Positions 17,792-25,888 are shown, counted from the stretch's first letter. The stretch: 64,000 bases of DNA from Candidatus Limiplasma pullicola (GCA_018710985.1 DVIV01000034.1:46040-110039); one strand, 5' to 3'. Notes: a model not told the origin generated them from the sequence alone. Numbers and translations: made by a program.

Positions 17792-17834
17792 AAGGGGCGG
17801 CTCCGCGGCCGAAGCGGTCCGGGCGCCGCCCCTT
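17792..17834 (-). terminator. Intra-operon hairpin between binding-protein and permease genes
   Basis: AAGGGGCGGC (17792-17801) pairs with GCCGCCCCTT (17825-17834). On the minus strand it is followed by TTCCC, close to an intrinsic terminator. Placed after the binding-protein gene, it would lower permease and ATPase expression relative to the binding protein, or protect the mRNA 3' end. Confidence 0.65.
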
Positions 17835-17848
17835 GTTCCTGCTGGTAA

Positions 17849-17880
17849 GCCCGCCGACACGCCTGGGCATGCCGGCGGGC
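17849..17880 (-). repeat. Second hairpin after the binding-protein gene
   Basis: GCCCGCCG (17849-17856) pairs with CGGCGGGC (17873-17880). No T-tract. It lies 17 bases after the stop of the binding-protein gene and may act as an mRNA-stabilising stem with the next hairpin. Confidence 0.5.
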
Positions 17881-17896
17881 AGCAGGTTACCTCGTG

Positions 17897-19003
17897 TCAG
17901 TTCATGTAGATGGCGACGTTCTCGGCCCAGAGCTCAGGCAGCGCGGCGACGGTCGCGTCGAACACGGCCCAGTCCTTGACCTGGTAGACGTTCTCATACA
18001 TGCTGTTGTCCAGGATGGCAGCCTGGGCTTCCTCGCTGAATTCCACGTCCGTGCGGATGGGCTTGGCATGGCCCAGCGCCAGGAACTCCTGGCCCACGTC
18101 GGACAGCATGATCTCACGGGCCAGCATGGCGGCATAGGGGTTGTTGGCGTACTTGTTGATGATGTTGGCATAGCCGGAAGCAGCCGCGCCGTCCTGCGGG
18201 ATGGTGATGGCAAAGCGGCCGTTGTCCTCGCCCTGGGATTCATAGATCGTCTCAGCATAGCCCAGCGCGTTGAAGTCCCACACCACGGCGACGCCGACCT
18301 CGCCCTTTTCGATGTTCTCGACATAGGGGTTGGAGGTGATCAGGCGACCCTGCTTGGCCAGCTCGGCGAAGAAGTCCATGGCGGGCTCCAGATTGGTTTC
18401 GTCGCCGCCGTAGGCTACGGCGCAGGCCAGCACGCCCACATACGCCTGGGCGGCCTTCTCAACGTCGCCGATCCAGACCTTGTAGTCGCCTTCCAGCAGC
18501 TCGGCCCAGGTGGTGGGGGCCTTCTCGACGTTGTCAAGGTCGGTCATGAAGGCGGTGGTGCAGGTGTAGGCCATGATCCACTTGCCGTCGGGGTCCTTGG
18601 CATAGTCGGGAATGGAATCCCAGGTGCTGGTCTTGAAGGGCAGCAGCAGGTCCTGCTCCATGGCCACACCGGTCATGCTGATGCCGATGTCGCCGATGTC
18701 GGCGTCGGCTTTGCCTTCCAGCGCGAAGCGGGCAAGCTCCTCGGCGGAGGACATGTCGGTGTCGGAGTGCTTGATGCCGTAGGTGTCGGTGATGTAGGCC
18801 CACAGGGACTTCCAGTTGGCCCACTCGTCGGGCATGCCGACGGAGAACAGCTGGCCTTCGCCCTGAGCGGCGGCTACCAGCTCATCCATGGTCATCGTGG
18901 CGGCGGCTTCCGCAGCCGCGGCCGCGGCCGCCTCGTCGGCCAGAGCGGACGTGCATCCAAGCAGCATGGTCAGGCACAGGATGAGGCACAGGATTTTTTT
19001 CAT
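17897..19003 (-). CDS. ABC transporter substrate-binding protein (AfuA/PotD-like), divergent from the eut operon
   Basis: 368 residues. The N-terminus MKKILCLILCLTMLLGC contains a lipobox-like LLGC, so it may be a lipoprotein; cleavage after SALA is an alternative. An unusual alanine run (DEAAAAAAAEAAA) links the signal to the mature domain. The mature part resembles iron(III)/polyamine-type periplasmic proteins (GEGQLFSVGMPDEWANW; ADIGDIGISM; TSNPYVENIEKGEVGVAVVWD). First gene of the importer operon, read away from eutA across a 373-bp gap. Substrate unknown; ethanolamine or glycerophosphoethanolamine is suggested by position only. Confidence 0.85.
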   Translation of the reverse strand: MKKILCLILCLTMLLGCTSALADEAAAAAAAEAAATMTMDELVAAAQGEGQLFSVGMPDEWANWKSLWAYITDTYGIKHSDTDMSSAEELARFALEGKADADIGDIGISMTGVAMEQDLLLPFKTSTWDSIPDYAKDPDGKWIMAYTCTTAFMTDLDNVEKAPTTWAELLEGDYKVWIGDVEKAAQAYVGVLACAVAYGGDETNLEPAMDFFAELAKQGRLITSNPYVENIEKGEVGVAVVWDFNALGYAETIYESQGEDNGRFAITIPQDGAAASGYANIINKYANNPYAAMLAREIMLSDVGQEFLALGHAKPIRTDVEFSEEAQAAILDNSMYENVYQVKDWAVFDATVAALPELWAENVAIYMN

Positions 19004-19050
19004 GATCGGGTTCCTCCTTCATGTTTGGTTAGATTGGGTCCAACACAATC

Positions 19051-19071
19051 TCAAACAGTGTACCTGTTTGA
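19051..19071. promoter_or_regulatory. Perfect inverted repeat upstream of the importer operon (operator candidate)
   Basis: TCAAACAG (19051-19058) and CTGTTTGA (19064-19071) are perfect 8-base arms around TGTAC. The site lies 48 bases before the binding-protein start codon. The spacing fits a repressor dimer site near the transcription start. I found no confident promoter around it. Confidence 0.45.
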
Positions 19072-19305
19072 AATGATACGAAGATAAAGGAAAGGTTAAA
19101 AATAAGAAAAATCCTTTCCGACGGAGTGAAACGAGCGCAAAAACCCCATTGCTAAATACTGAAAGAAATGGTGTTCATCGGCAACTTATTCATAAACAGC
19201 ATACGACATACCGTTATTATAACAGGGAGGATATTTGGATGTCAAGCCGGAAAAAACCAATTATTTCACTGCCCGGAGGAACGTGCGCACCCTGTGGAAA
19301 AATGG

Positions 19306-19334
19306 TTGACAAGCAATGCATTGCCATATAAAAT
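19306..19334 (+). promoter_or_regulatory. Promoter of the eut operon
   Basis: TTGACA (19306-19311) and TAAAAT (19329-19334) are 17 bases apart. A start near 19341 leaves a leader of only about 36 bases before eutA. Confidence 0.7.
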
Positions 19335-19376
19335 GAATAAAACCGGAGGATGCGCGGAAAACGGAGGATACGATAC

Positions 19377-20786
19377 ATGCGTGAGGAACGGCTGCTGAGC
19401 GTGGGGATTGATATCGGCACATCCACTACGCAATGCGTTTTCAGCTCCATCACGCTGTCCAATACGGCCTCGGCGTTTTCGGTTCCGCGCATCCAGATCA
19501 CCGAAAAACGCGTGCTTTACCGTGCGCCCCTTCGGCTGACGCCGCTGATGAGCCCGGACACCATCGACGCGCAGGCGGTCGAGCGCATCGTGAGCGAGGA
19601 CTACGCCGCGGCGGGCATCCGCCCGGAGCAGATTCGTCTGGGCGCGGTCATCATCACCGGCGAAACCGCGCGCAAGCAGAACGCGCGGGCTGTGGCGCAG
19701 GCCCTCTCCCGCCTGACGGGGGATTTCGTGGTGGCCACCGCCGGCCCGGCGCTGGAAAGCATTCTGGCGGGGCGGGGGTCCGGCGCGGCGGAGCTTTCGC
19801 GCACCAGCGGCAAGCGGGTGATGAACCTGGACATCGGCGGCGGCACGGCCAACATGGCGGTGTTTGAGCGGGGCGAGCCCATTGCCAACGGCTGCCTGGA
19901 CATCGGCGGCAGGCTTCTGCGCTTTGAGGACGACGACCGTACGGTTCTTTCCTTTTCTCCGGCGATGCGGCGCATCGCGCGGGACGCGGGCGTTCCGCTG
20001 GCGGAGGGTACCCGCCTGAGCGGCGAAGAGACGGACCGGCTGGCGGTACGCATGGCGGAGGTGCTGGAGGAAGCGGCGGGTCTGAAGCCGCGCACGCCCC
20101 TTCATGACGCGCTGTGCGTGGAGGCCTGCCTGCCGGACATCGGACCGTCGGACATCTATACCTTTTCGGGCGGCGTGTCGGAATGCATCTATGGAACGGA
20201 TGCGGATACCGCGCGCTTTCATGATGTGGGGGCGGCGCTGGGCCGCGCGGTGGCATCCTCGCGCTTTTTCGCATCCGGTCGTGCGGCGCAGCCCGCGGAA
20301 CGCAGCTACGCCACGGTGATCGGCGCAGGCGCGTACAGCGTGGCTGTGTCGGGCAGTACCATCTGCTATCAGGAATTGACCTTTCCGCTGCCGTCCCTGC
20401 CTACGGGCAAGGTGCCCTTTGCCGTCCCGGAGGACCTGCCGGGGCTGGAAGCGGCGGTGCGGGAGCAGTATCGCATCTTTGACGGCGAATGCGCCATCTG
20501 CATGGACGGGGTGCAGGCGCCCTCCTATGCGCTGGTGGAGCAGGCCGCGCAGGCCCTTGCGCGGGCCATGGCCCCGCACTGGCCCAAGGTCGTGATTTTG
20601 CGGGAGGATATGGCCAAGGCGCTGGGCCAGGCGCTCAGGCGCGCGTGGCCGGAGAATACCCCTTTTCTGTGCATGGACGGGATTTCGCTCACCTACGGCG
20701 ACACGGTGGATATCGGAGCGCCGCTTTCAGGCGGGCGGGTGATCCCGGTGATTGTAAAAACGCTGGCGTTTGCAGCGGGGAGGTAA
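19377..20786 (+). CDS. eutA: Ethanolamine ammonia-lyase reactivating factor EutA
   Basis: 469 residues from ATG 19377 (GGAGG at 19363-19367). The N-terminus LLSVGIDIGTSTTQCVFS is the actin-like ATPase phosphate loop, and MNLDIGGGTANMAVFE is the second nucleotide motif. EutA uses ATP to exchange damaged cobalamin out of ethanolamine ammonia-lyase. It heads the operon, followed 5 bases later by eutB, as in other eut clusters. Confidence 0.93.
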   Translation: MREERLLSVGIDIGTSTTQCVFSSITLSNTASAFSVPRIQITEKRVLYRAPLRLTPLMSPDTIDAQAVERIVSEDYAAAGIRPEQIRLGAVIITGETARKQNARAVAQALSRLTGDFVVATAGPALESILAGRGSGAAELSRTSGKRVMNLDIGGGTANMAVFERGEPIANGCLDIGGRLLRFEDDDRTVLSFSPAMRRIARDAGVPLAEGTRLSGEETDRLAVRMAEVLEEAAGLKPRTPLHDALCVEACLPDIGPSDIYTFSGGVSECIYGTDADTARFHDVGAALGRAVASSRFFASGRAAQPAERSYATVIGAGAYSVAVSGSTICYQELTFPLPSLPTGKVPFAVPEDLPGLEAAVREQYRIFDGECAICMDGVQAPSYALVEQAAQALARAMAPHWPKVVILREDMAKALGQALRRAWPENTPFLCMDGISLTYGDTVDIGAPLSGGRVIPVIVKTLAFAAGR

Positions 20787-20791
20787 GGGCT

Positions 20792-22147
20792 TTGCGGCTA
20801 AGCGTATGTCTGGGCGGTCATACCTATTCCTTCCGCGATGTGCGGGAGGTGATGGGCAAGGCCAATGAGGAAAAATCAGGCGATCAGCTTTGCGGCGTGG
20901 CGGCGCAGACGCCGCAGGAGCGCGTGGCCGCGCGCATCGTGCTGAGCGAGCTGACCGTGAAGGAGGTCTGCGAGCATCCTGCTGTGCCCTATGAGCAGGA
21001 CGAGGTGACCCGGCTGATTCTGGACGGCCTGAATCAGCCCATCTACCGGGAATATCAGAATATGACTATCGGGGAGCTTCGGGAGCGCATTCTCTCCGCG
21101 GCTCCGGAGGAACTGACGCGCATGGGACGCGGCCTCTCCAGCGAGGTCATCGCGGCGGTTTGCAAGCTGATGTCCAATCTGGACCTGATCTATGCCGCTG
21201 CCCGCATGCGCGTGAAGGCCACCTGCGTCACCACCATCGGCGAACCGGGCACCCTTTCGGCCAGGCTCCAGCCCAACCATCCCGTCGATGACGTGGAGGG
21301 CATCACGGCGAGCGTGCTGGAGGGATTGTCCTTCGGCATGGGCGACGCGGTGATCGGCCTCAACCCCGTGGACGCGTCCACCGCCAGCGTGCAGGCCATA
21401 TTAACCCGCTTTGACGAGCTCAAGCGCCGCTACGAGATTCCCACGCAGATCTGCGTGCTCGCCCATGTGACCACGCAGATGGAGGCCGTCAGAAACGGCG
21501 CGCCCTGCGATTTGATGTTCCAGAGCATCGCGGGCTCGGAAAAGGGCAACGCGGCCTTTGGCATCAGCGCGGAGCTGATTGCCGAGGCAAAGGATCTGAT
21601 GGCGCGCGAGGGTACCTCGCATGGCCCCAACCAGCTTTATTTTGAAACGGGGCAGGGGAGCGAGCTGTCCTCCGATGCGCACAACGGCTGGGATCAGCTG
21701 ACCATGGAGTCGCGCTGCTATGGCTTCGCGCGGCACTATGCGCCGTTTTTGGTCAATACCGTGGTTGGCTTCATCGGCCCGGAATACCTCTACGACAGCC
21801 GGCAGTTCATCCGCGCGGGGCTGGAGGACCATTTCATGGGCAAGCTCCACGGACTGCCCATGGGGTGCGACTGCTGCTATACCAACCACATGCGCGCCGA
21901 CCAGAACGACAACGAAAACCTGGCCGTGCTGCTGGCCTCGGCCGGATGCAACTACTTTATGGGCGTGCCCCACGCCGACGACGTGATGCTCAACTACCAG
22001 TCCACCGGCTACCACGACGTGGCCGCCGTGCGCGAAACGCTGGGCCTTGCGCCCATCGCGCCCTTTGCCCGGTGGCTGGAGCGGTGGGGCTTCTGGCGGG
22101 ACGGGCGGCTCGGCCCGAACGCGGGCGACGCCTCCGTGTTCCTCTGA
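20792..22147 (+). CDS. eutB: Ethanolamine ammonia-lyase large subunit
   Basis: 451 residues, the normal size. TTG at 20792 is chosen because GGGGAGG is 8 bases upstream and the product then aligns with known N-termini (LGGHTYSFRDVREVMGKANEEKSGD). It forms the TIM-barrel catalytic subunit that, with EutC and adenosylcobalamin, splits ethanolamine into acetaldehyde and ammonia. Conserved stretches seen: GVAAQTPQERVAA, NPVDAS, LAHVTTQMEA, MGCDCCYTNHMRADQND and NYQSTGYHD. Confidence 0.95.
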   Translation: MRLSVCLGGHTYSFRDVREVMGKANEEKSGDQLCGVAAQTPQERVAARIVLSELTVKEVCEHPAVPYEQDEVTRLILDGLNQPIYREYQNMTIGELRERILSAAPEELTRMGRGLSSEVIAAVCKLMSNLDLIYAAARMRVKATCVTTIGEPGTLSARLQPNHPVDDVEGITASVLEGLSFGMGDAVIGLNPVDASTASVQAILTRFDELKRRYEIPTQICVLAHVTTQMEAVRNGAPCDLMFQSIAGSEKGNAAFGISAELIAEAKDLMAREGTSHGPNQLYFETGQGSELSSDAHNGWDQLTMESRCYGFARHYAPFLVNTVVGFIGPEYLYDSRQFIRAGLEDHFMGKLHGLPMGCDCCYTNHMRADQNDNENLAVLLASAGCNYFMGVPHADDVMLNYQSTGYHDVAAVRETLGLAPIAPFARWLERWGFWRDGRLGPNAGDASVFL

Positions 22148-22171
22148 ACCGGCGAAGGGAGGATGAACAGC

Positions 22172-23056
22172 ATGACCGAACAGGAAGTCCGGGAAGTGGT
22201 GGAGCAGCTTCTCAAGCGGCTCAACGCCGGGGACCTGGGCGCACCTTCCGCGGGAACGCCCGCGCGCACCCCTGCCCAGCCGGCGGAGCAGGGCGGCGTG
22301 ATTGCGGATCTTGAGCAGATTGACCTGCGTAAACAGTACCTGGTGGAAAACGCGCATGACGCCGCTGCGTTCCTGGCCATGAAGGAGCGCACCCCCGCGC
22401 GCATCGGCGTGGGCCGGGCAGGCGCGCGCTACCGCACGCAGACCATGCTGCGCTTTCAGGCGGACCATGCCTTCGCGCAGGCGTCGGTGTTTTCCGACGT
22501 GCCGGCGGAGGTGCTGGAAAGCCTGCATCTGCCCGTATATCAGACCACCTGTGAAAGCCGCGAGGAGTTTCTGACCCGGCCGGACAAGGGACGCGTGTTT
22601 GATGCCGAGACGCTTGGACGCATCCGCGCGGGCATAGCGCCGGATGTGCGGGTGGTGCTTTATGTGGCGGACGGGCTCTCGTCCTCCGCGGTCACGGCCA
22701 ACGCGGCCGATATTCTCCCCGTCATCCGCAAGGGGCTGGAGGGCGCGGGGGTGAAGGTGAACGAACCATTCTTCGTGCGCTTCGGGCGGGTGGCCACGAT
22801 GGACCAGATCGGCGACGGGCTGCCTGCGGAAGTGGTGTGCGTGCTGCTGGGCGAGCGGCCGGGGCTGGTGACGGCCGAGAGCATGAGCGCCTATATCGCC
22901 TACAAGCCCACGGTGGGCATGGCGGAAAGCCGCCGTACCGTGCTGGCCAACATCCACCGGGGCGGCACGCCCGCGGTGGAGGCGGGCGCGCATATTGTGG
23001 ACCTGATCCAGCTGATGCTTGAGAAAAAGCGCAGCGGCATTGACCTGCCGGTGTGA
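22172..23056 (+). CDS. eutC: Ethanolamine ammonia-lyase small subunit
   Basis: 294 residues from ATG 22172. The ATG at 22163 sits directly on the GGGAGG site and is less likely. The subunit caps the cobalamin bound at EutB. Seen: RIGVGRAGARYRTQTMLRFQADHA, VADGLSSSAV, CVLLGERPGL and YIAYKPTVGMAESRRTVLANIHRGG. The variable first ~65 residues carry a short amphipathic helix (EQEVREVVEQLLKRL) of the kind used as an encapsulation tag for microcompartments; that reading is inference. Confidence 0.94.
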   Translation: MTEQEVREVVEQLLKRLNAGDLGAPSAGTPARTPAQPAEQGGVIADLEQIDLRKQYLVENAHDAAAFLAMKERTPARIGVGRAGARYRTQTMLRFQADHAFAQASVFSDVPAEVLESLHLPVYQTTCESREEFLTRPDKGRVFDAETLGRIRAGIAPDVRVVLYVADGLSSSAVTANAADILPVIRKGLEGAGVKVNEPFFVRFGRVATMDQIGDGLPAEVVCVLLGERPGLVTAESMSAYIAYKPTVGMAESRRTVLANIHRGGTPAVEAGAHIVDLIQLMLEKKRSGIDLPV

Positions 23057-23074
23057 CGGAAGGGAGGGGCAGCG

Positions 23075-23740
23075 ATGCGGGGAGACCGCATGCCTGCCAG
23101 GGTGCTGGCCATGAGGCTGATTCCGCGCGTGGACGCGGGCCTTCGGGAGCGCCTGGGGCTGGGAGGAGAGGTCCACGCCCTGGGACTGATCACCTGCGAC
23201 AGCGACGACGTGGGCTACACGGCGCTGGATGAGGCCACGAAAAAGGCCTGCGTCAGCGTGGCCTATGCGCAGTCCATGTACGCGGGCGCGGCCAATGCCA
23301 ACACGGCGCTGGCGGGCGAATTCCTGGGCATCCTGGCCGGAGAAACGCCTGCCGAGGTAGAAAGCGGCCTTCTGGCCGCGCGCCGGATGATCGAGCAGGA
23401 GGCCAGCTTCTATTCCGCCAACGACGATGACAGCGTCATCTACTATGCGCACTGCATCTCCCGCACGGGCAGCTATCTTTCGGCTGCCTGCGAAATCCCG
23501 GAGGGATCGCCGCTGGCGTACCTCATCGCGCCGCCGCTGGAGAGCATGTATGCGCTGGATAAGGCGCTCAAGGCGGCTCAGGTACGGGTGTGCGCCTTCT
23601 ATGGCCCGCCGTCACCCACCAACTTTGGCGGCGCGTTGCTCACCGGCAGCCAGTCGGACTGTCAGGCGGCGTGCGACGCGTTTGCGCGTGCGGTGATCGA
23701 CGTGGCGACGAATCCCATTGAGACGCTTTCGGGCGAGTAA
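23075..23740 (+). CDS. eutL: Microcompartment shell protein EutL
   Basis: 221 residues, the usual length of this tandem-BMC trimer-forming shell protein. Typical segments: GLITCDSDDVGYTALDEATKKA, VVYAQSMYAG-like SVAYAQSMYAGAANA, YYAHCISRTGSYLS, LAYLIAPPLESMYALDKALKAA, and FYGPPSPTNFGGALLTGSQSDC. EutL pores are thought to admit large cofactors or substrates. Starts 18 bases after eutC with GGGAGG. Confidence 0.93.
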   Translation: MRGDRMPARVLAMRLIPRVDAGLRERLGLGGEVHALGLITCDSDDVGYTALDEATKKACVSVAYAQSMYAGAANANTALAGEFLGILAGETPAEVESGLLAARRMIEQEASFYSANDDDSVIYYAHCISRTGSYLSAACEIPEGSPLAYLIAPPLESMYALDKALKAAQVRVCAFYGPPSPTNFGGALLTGSQSDCQAACDAFARAVIDVATNPIETLSGE

Positions 23741-23764
23741 CCGCCCGAGGAAAGGAACCGGTAT

Positions 23765-24316
23765 ATGGTGAGCGTGACGGCTCTGGGGATGATTGAGACC
23801 ATCGGGCTGGTATCGGCCATTGAGGCGGCGGACGCGGGCCTCAAGGCGGCGCAGGTGCGACTGCTGGGCACGGATTACGTGCGCGGCGGGCTGGTGATGG
23901 TGCGCTTTGAGGGCGAGGTGGCCGCCGTCAAGGCCGCTGTGGACGCGGGCGCGGCGGCGGCACAGCGCGTGGGCAAGGTATTCAGCGCGCATGTCATCCC
24001 CCGCGCCATGCCGGAAGTGTTCTGTATGCTGGCCTCGGACCCGTCCGTGGGACCGGGCAAGCGGTATCGGGGCGGTTGCGTCAGCTGCGGCGGCTGCGAG
24101 GGCGGACGGCGCGAGCTGGCGGCGATAGCGCGTGCGGAGCAGGCGGAGAGAGCCCCCACGATGGAGGAAATGAAAGGCCGGCGGGTCGCGGATCTGAAGC
24201 AGTACGCCCGCTCGCTGGAAAACTTCCCGATAACGCCGGCGCAGATTCGCACAGCCACTAAAGACCAGCTGCTGCAGGCCCTGGCGCGCCATTTTGGATG
24301 GACGGAGAAAGCCTGA
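23765..24316 (+). CDS. BMC-domain shell protein with Cys-rich linker and SAP/LEM-like C-terminal domain
   Basis: 183 residues. Residues ~5-88 are a canonical hexamer-forming BMC fold (ALGMIETIGLVSAIEAADAGLKAA; HVIPRAMPEV). Unlike EutM it continues with a C-x2-C-x2-C cluster at residues 105-111, a charged helix, then a ~40-residue helical module (VADLKQYARSLENFPITPAQIRTATKDQLLQALARHFG) that resembles SAP/HeH/LEM-type or EutK-type extensions. The cysteine cluster could bind metal or an Fe-S centre, as known for PduT-type shell proteins, but only three cysteines are present here. Role beyond shell formation is unknown. Confidence 0.85.
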   Translation: MVSVTALGMIETIGLVSAIEAADAGLKAAQVRLLGTDYVRGGLVMVRFEGEVAAVKAAVDAGAAAAQRVGKVFSAHVIPRAMPEVFCMLASDPSVGPGKRYRGGCVSCGGCEGGRRELAAIARAEQAERAPTMEEMKGRRVADLKQYARSLENFPITPAQIRTATKDQLLQALARHFGWTEKA

Positions 24317-24361
24317 CCGCCGCATCGCCTGATTGCTTGAAGCGAAAGGAGCCTTGCGCCT

Positions 24362-25039
24362 ATGCGATATATCACCGAGCAGGAGCTTCGGGACAGCTTT
24401 GCCGGGGGCGTGCCCCTGCATTTCGTGCTGCCCGCGGACTGCCGGCTGACTCCGCTGGCCGAACAATATCTTAAGGACCTCAGGCTGCTGGGCGGGGAAA
24501 GCCTGCCGGACCGCGGACGAAAGCCGGAGTACATGACCCATCTCAACGGCCGTGAGATGGTCTATAAAACCCATCCGTGCATCCTTTTGCGCGGAAAGCT
24601 GGACACGCTGGAAAGCGACATTCTGCTGGTGATGGTCGGATGCGACGACGCATGGCGAGCGCTTTTGCAGGATGCGCTGCTGCTGGTGCGGCAGGTGCTG
24701 GCCGCCGATGTGAAGGACGCGCCGCTGCCGCCCTGGCGGCTGGGCGGCATGGACGCGGAGGAGGTGCACCGGGGGTCGCATCACCCGGAGGCATTCGGCC
24801 TGTCGGGGCATTTGTTGCCCGCGCCGGAACAGGGACTCCTGGCTGCGCAGATGAACCGCCTGCGCGCCATGTGCCGCGAGGCGGAGCTGGCCGGCATCGC
24901 GGCCTGGCAGGACGGCGTGGCGCTGCGCCACGAGGACTGCGTGCTGGCGCTGAACCGGCTTTCCAGCTACTTTTATCTGCTGCAGCTGCGCGCCGCAACG
25001 GGCGCCGGACCGAATATGGAAAGGAAGGAACGGACATGA
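24362..25039 (+). CDS. eutT: Cobalamin adenosyltransferase EutT
   Basis: 225 residues. It makes adenosylcobalamin, the cofactor of EutBC, from ATP and cobalamin. Seen: an N-terminal strand LTPLAEQYLKDLRL, KPEYMTHLNGREMVYKTHPC, RGKLDTLESDILL, and the C-terminal HHPEAFGLSGHLLPAPEQGLLAAQMNRLRAMCREAEL. The H-x11-C-C-x2-C metal motif described for Salmonella EutT is not present, suggesting the non-ferrous variant. Its stop overlaps the next start by 4 bp. Confidence 0.88.
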   Translation: MRYITEQELRDSFAGGVPLHFVLPADCRLTPLAEQYLKDLRLLGGESLPDRGRKPEYMTHLNGREMVYKTHPCILLRGKLDTLESDILLVMVGCDDAWRALLQDALLLVRQVLAADVKDAPLPPWRLGGMDAEEVHRGSHHPEAFGLSGHLLPAPEQGLLAAQMNRLRAMCREAELAGIAAWQDGVALRHEDCVLALNRLSSYFYLLQLRAATGAGPNMERKERT

Positions 25040-25785
25040 AGCAAACCATCTACGCGCACCGCGGCGCTTCGGGGTATGCGCCGGAAAACACGCTGGAGGC
25101 CTTTGAACTGGCGATCAAACAGGGCGCCTACGGCGTGGAACTGGATGTACACATCACGGCAGACGGCTATCTGGTGGTTGCGCATGATGAAACGGTGGAC
25201 CGTTGCTCCGACGGCAGCGGGCTTATCGCGCGGATGACGCTCAGCGAGCTCAAGGCCCTGCACTTTAACAAAACCTTCCCGGCGTATGCCAATGCCACCA
25301 TCCCCACGTTCCGGGAGGTGCTGGAGGTGCTCCGTCCCGCCGGGCTGCATGTGAATGTGGAACTCAAAAACAGCCTGATTGATTACCCTGATCTGGAACG
25401 GCGCTGCGTGGAGGAGGCGGCCGCCGCGGGCATGCTGGAGAGGATGCTGTTTTCCTCCTTCAATCATCACAGCATGCTGCGCATGAAGCAGCTGGACAAA
25501 AGCCTGCGCTGCGGCCTGCTGTACGAATGCACCATGGTCAAACCCTGGGATTACGCCGTATCGCTGGGCATGGATGCGCTGCACCCGCACTTCTCCGAGG
25601 TGCTGGTGCCGGGCGGTGAATGTGAGGCGGCCCATGCGGCCGGACTGGAGGTCAACCCCTGGACGGTCAACAATGAAGAGGACCTGCGCCGGGTGATTGC
25701 CGCGGGCGCGGACCGCATCATCACCAATTATCCCGACCGTGCGCTGCGCTGCCTGGCAGAGCAGGGGAAAAAGCACGAAGGGTAA
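25036..25785 (+). CDS. Glycerophosphodiester phosphodiesterase (UgpQ-like), cytosolic
   Basis: 249 residues from ATG 25036 (GGAAGGAA upstream; ATGA overlap with eutT). It hydrolyses glycerophosphodiesters to glycerol 3-phosphate plus an alcohol. GDPD motifs: HRGASGYAPENTLEAF at residue 7, VELDVHITADGYLVVAHDET, HVNVELKN, and AGLEVNPWTVNNEEDLRRVIAAGADRIITNYP. No signal peptide, so the substrate must be intracellular. As the last gene of the eut operon it could release ethanolamine from glycerophosphoethanolamine; this is inference from position. Confidence 0.93.
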   Translation: MKQTIYAHRGASGYAPENTLEAFELAIKQGAYGVELDVHITADGYLVVAHDETVDRCSDGSGLIARMTLSELKALHFNKTFPAYANATIPTFREVLEVLRPAGLHVNVELKNSLIDYPDLERRCVEEAAAAGMLERMLFSSFNHHSMLRMKQLDKSLRCGLLYECTMVKPWDYAVSLGMDALHPHFSEVLVPGGECEAAHAAGLEVNPWTVNNEEDLRRVIAAGADRIITNYPDRALRCLAEQGKKHEG

Positions 25786-25822
25786 CGGCAGGAGCCGCTT
25801 ATCCGGCTGATCATACAAAACA

Positions 25823-25853
25823 GCGCTCCGCGTGCTATGGGCACACGGAGCGC
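25823..25853. terminator. Shared terminator between the eut operon and the DUF3783 gene
   Basis: A 13-base stem with one mismatch (25823-25835 with 25841-25853), loop TATGG. On the minus strand TGTTTTG follows; on the plus strand the tail is weaker (GTTGACTT). It lies between convergent genes. Confidence 0.7.
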
Positions 25854-25888
25854 GTTGACTTCCCGGTACAGACACAAACCGGATTCTC

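Larger units (their letters stand above)
19004..19376. other. Divergent control region between importer and eut operons
   Basis: 373 bases without a supported gene and much more AT-rich than its surroundings. It holds the 19051-19071 palindrome, a second inverted repeat GGAAAGG/CCTTTCC (19089-19095 and 19113-19119), and the eut promoter at 19306-19334. No ANTAR-type paired hairpins, such as those bound by EutV in other Bacillota, and no cobalamin riboswitch could be recognised. Confidence 0.6.

Noticed and set aside
19239..19331. 30-codon ORF with GGGAGG 8 bases upstream and a CxxC motif, between the importer and eut operons
   Set aside because: Too short to support; it overlaps the eut promoter and no promoter for it could be identified. 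It could be a leader peptide, but there is no further evidence.
20787..20791. ANTAR/EutV-type antiterminator sites inside the eut operon
   Set aside because: Gaps between eut genes are only a few to a few tens of bases and show no paired hairpins; the leader before eutA is too short.
21401..23452. 683-codon minus-strand open frame opposite eutB, eutC and eutL
   Set aside because: It spans three well-recognised genes and has histidine- and arginine-rich composition typical of antisense frames.
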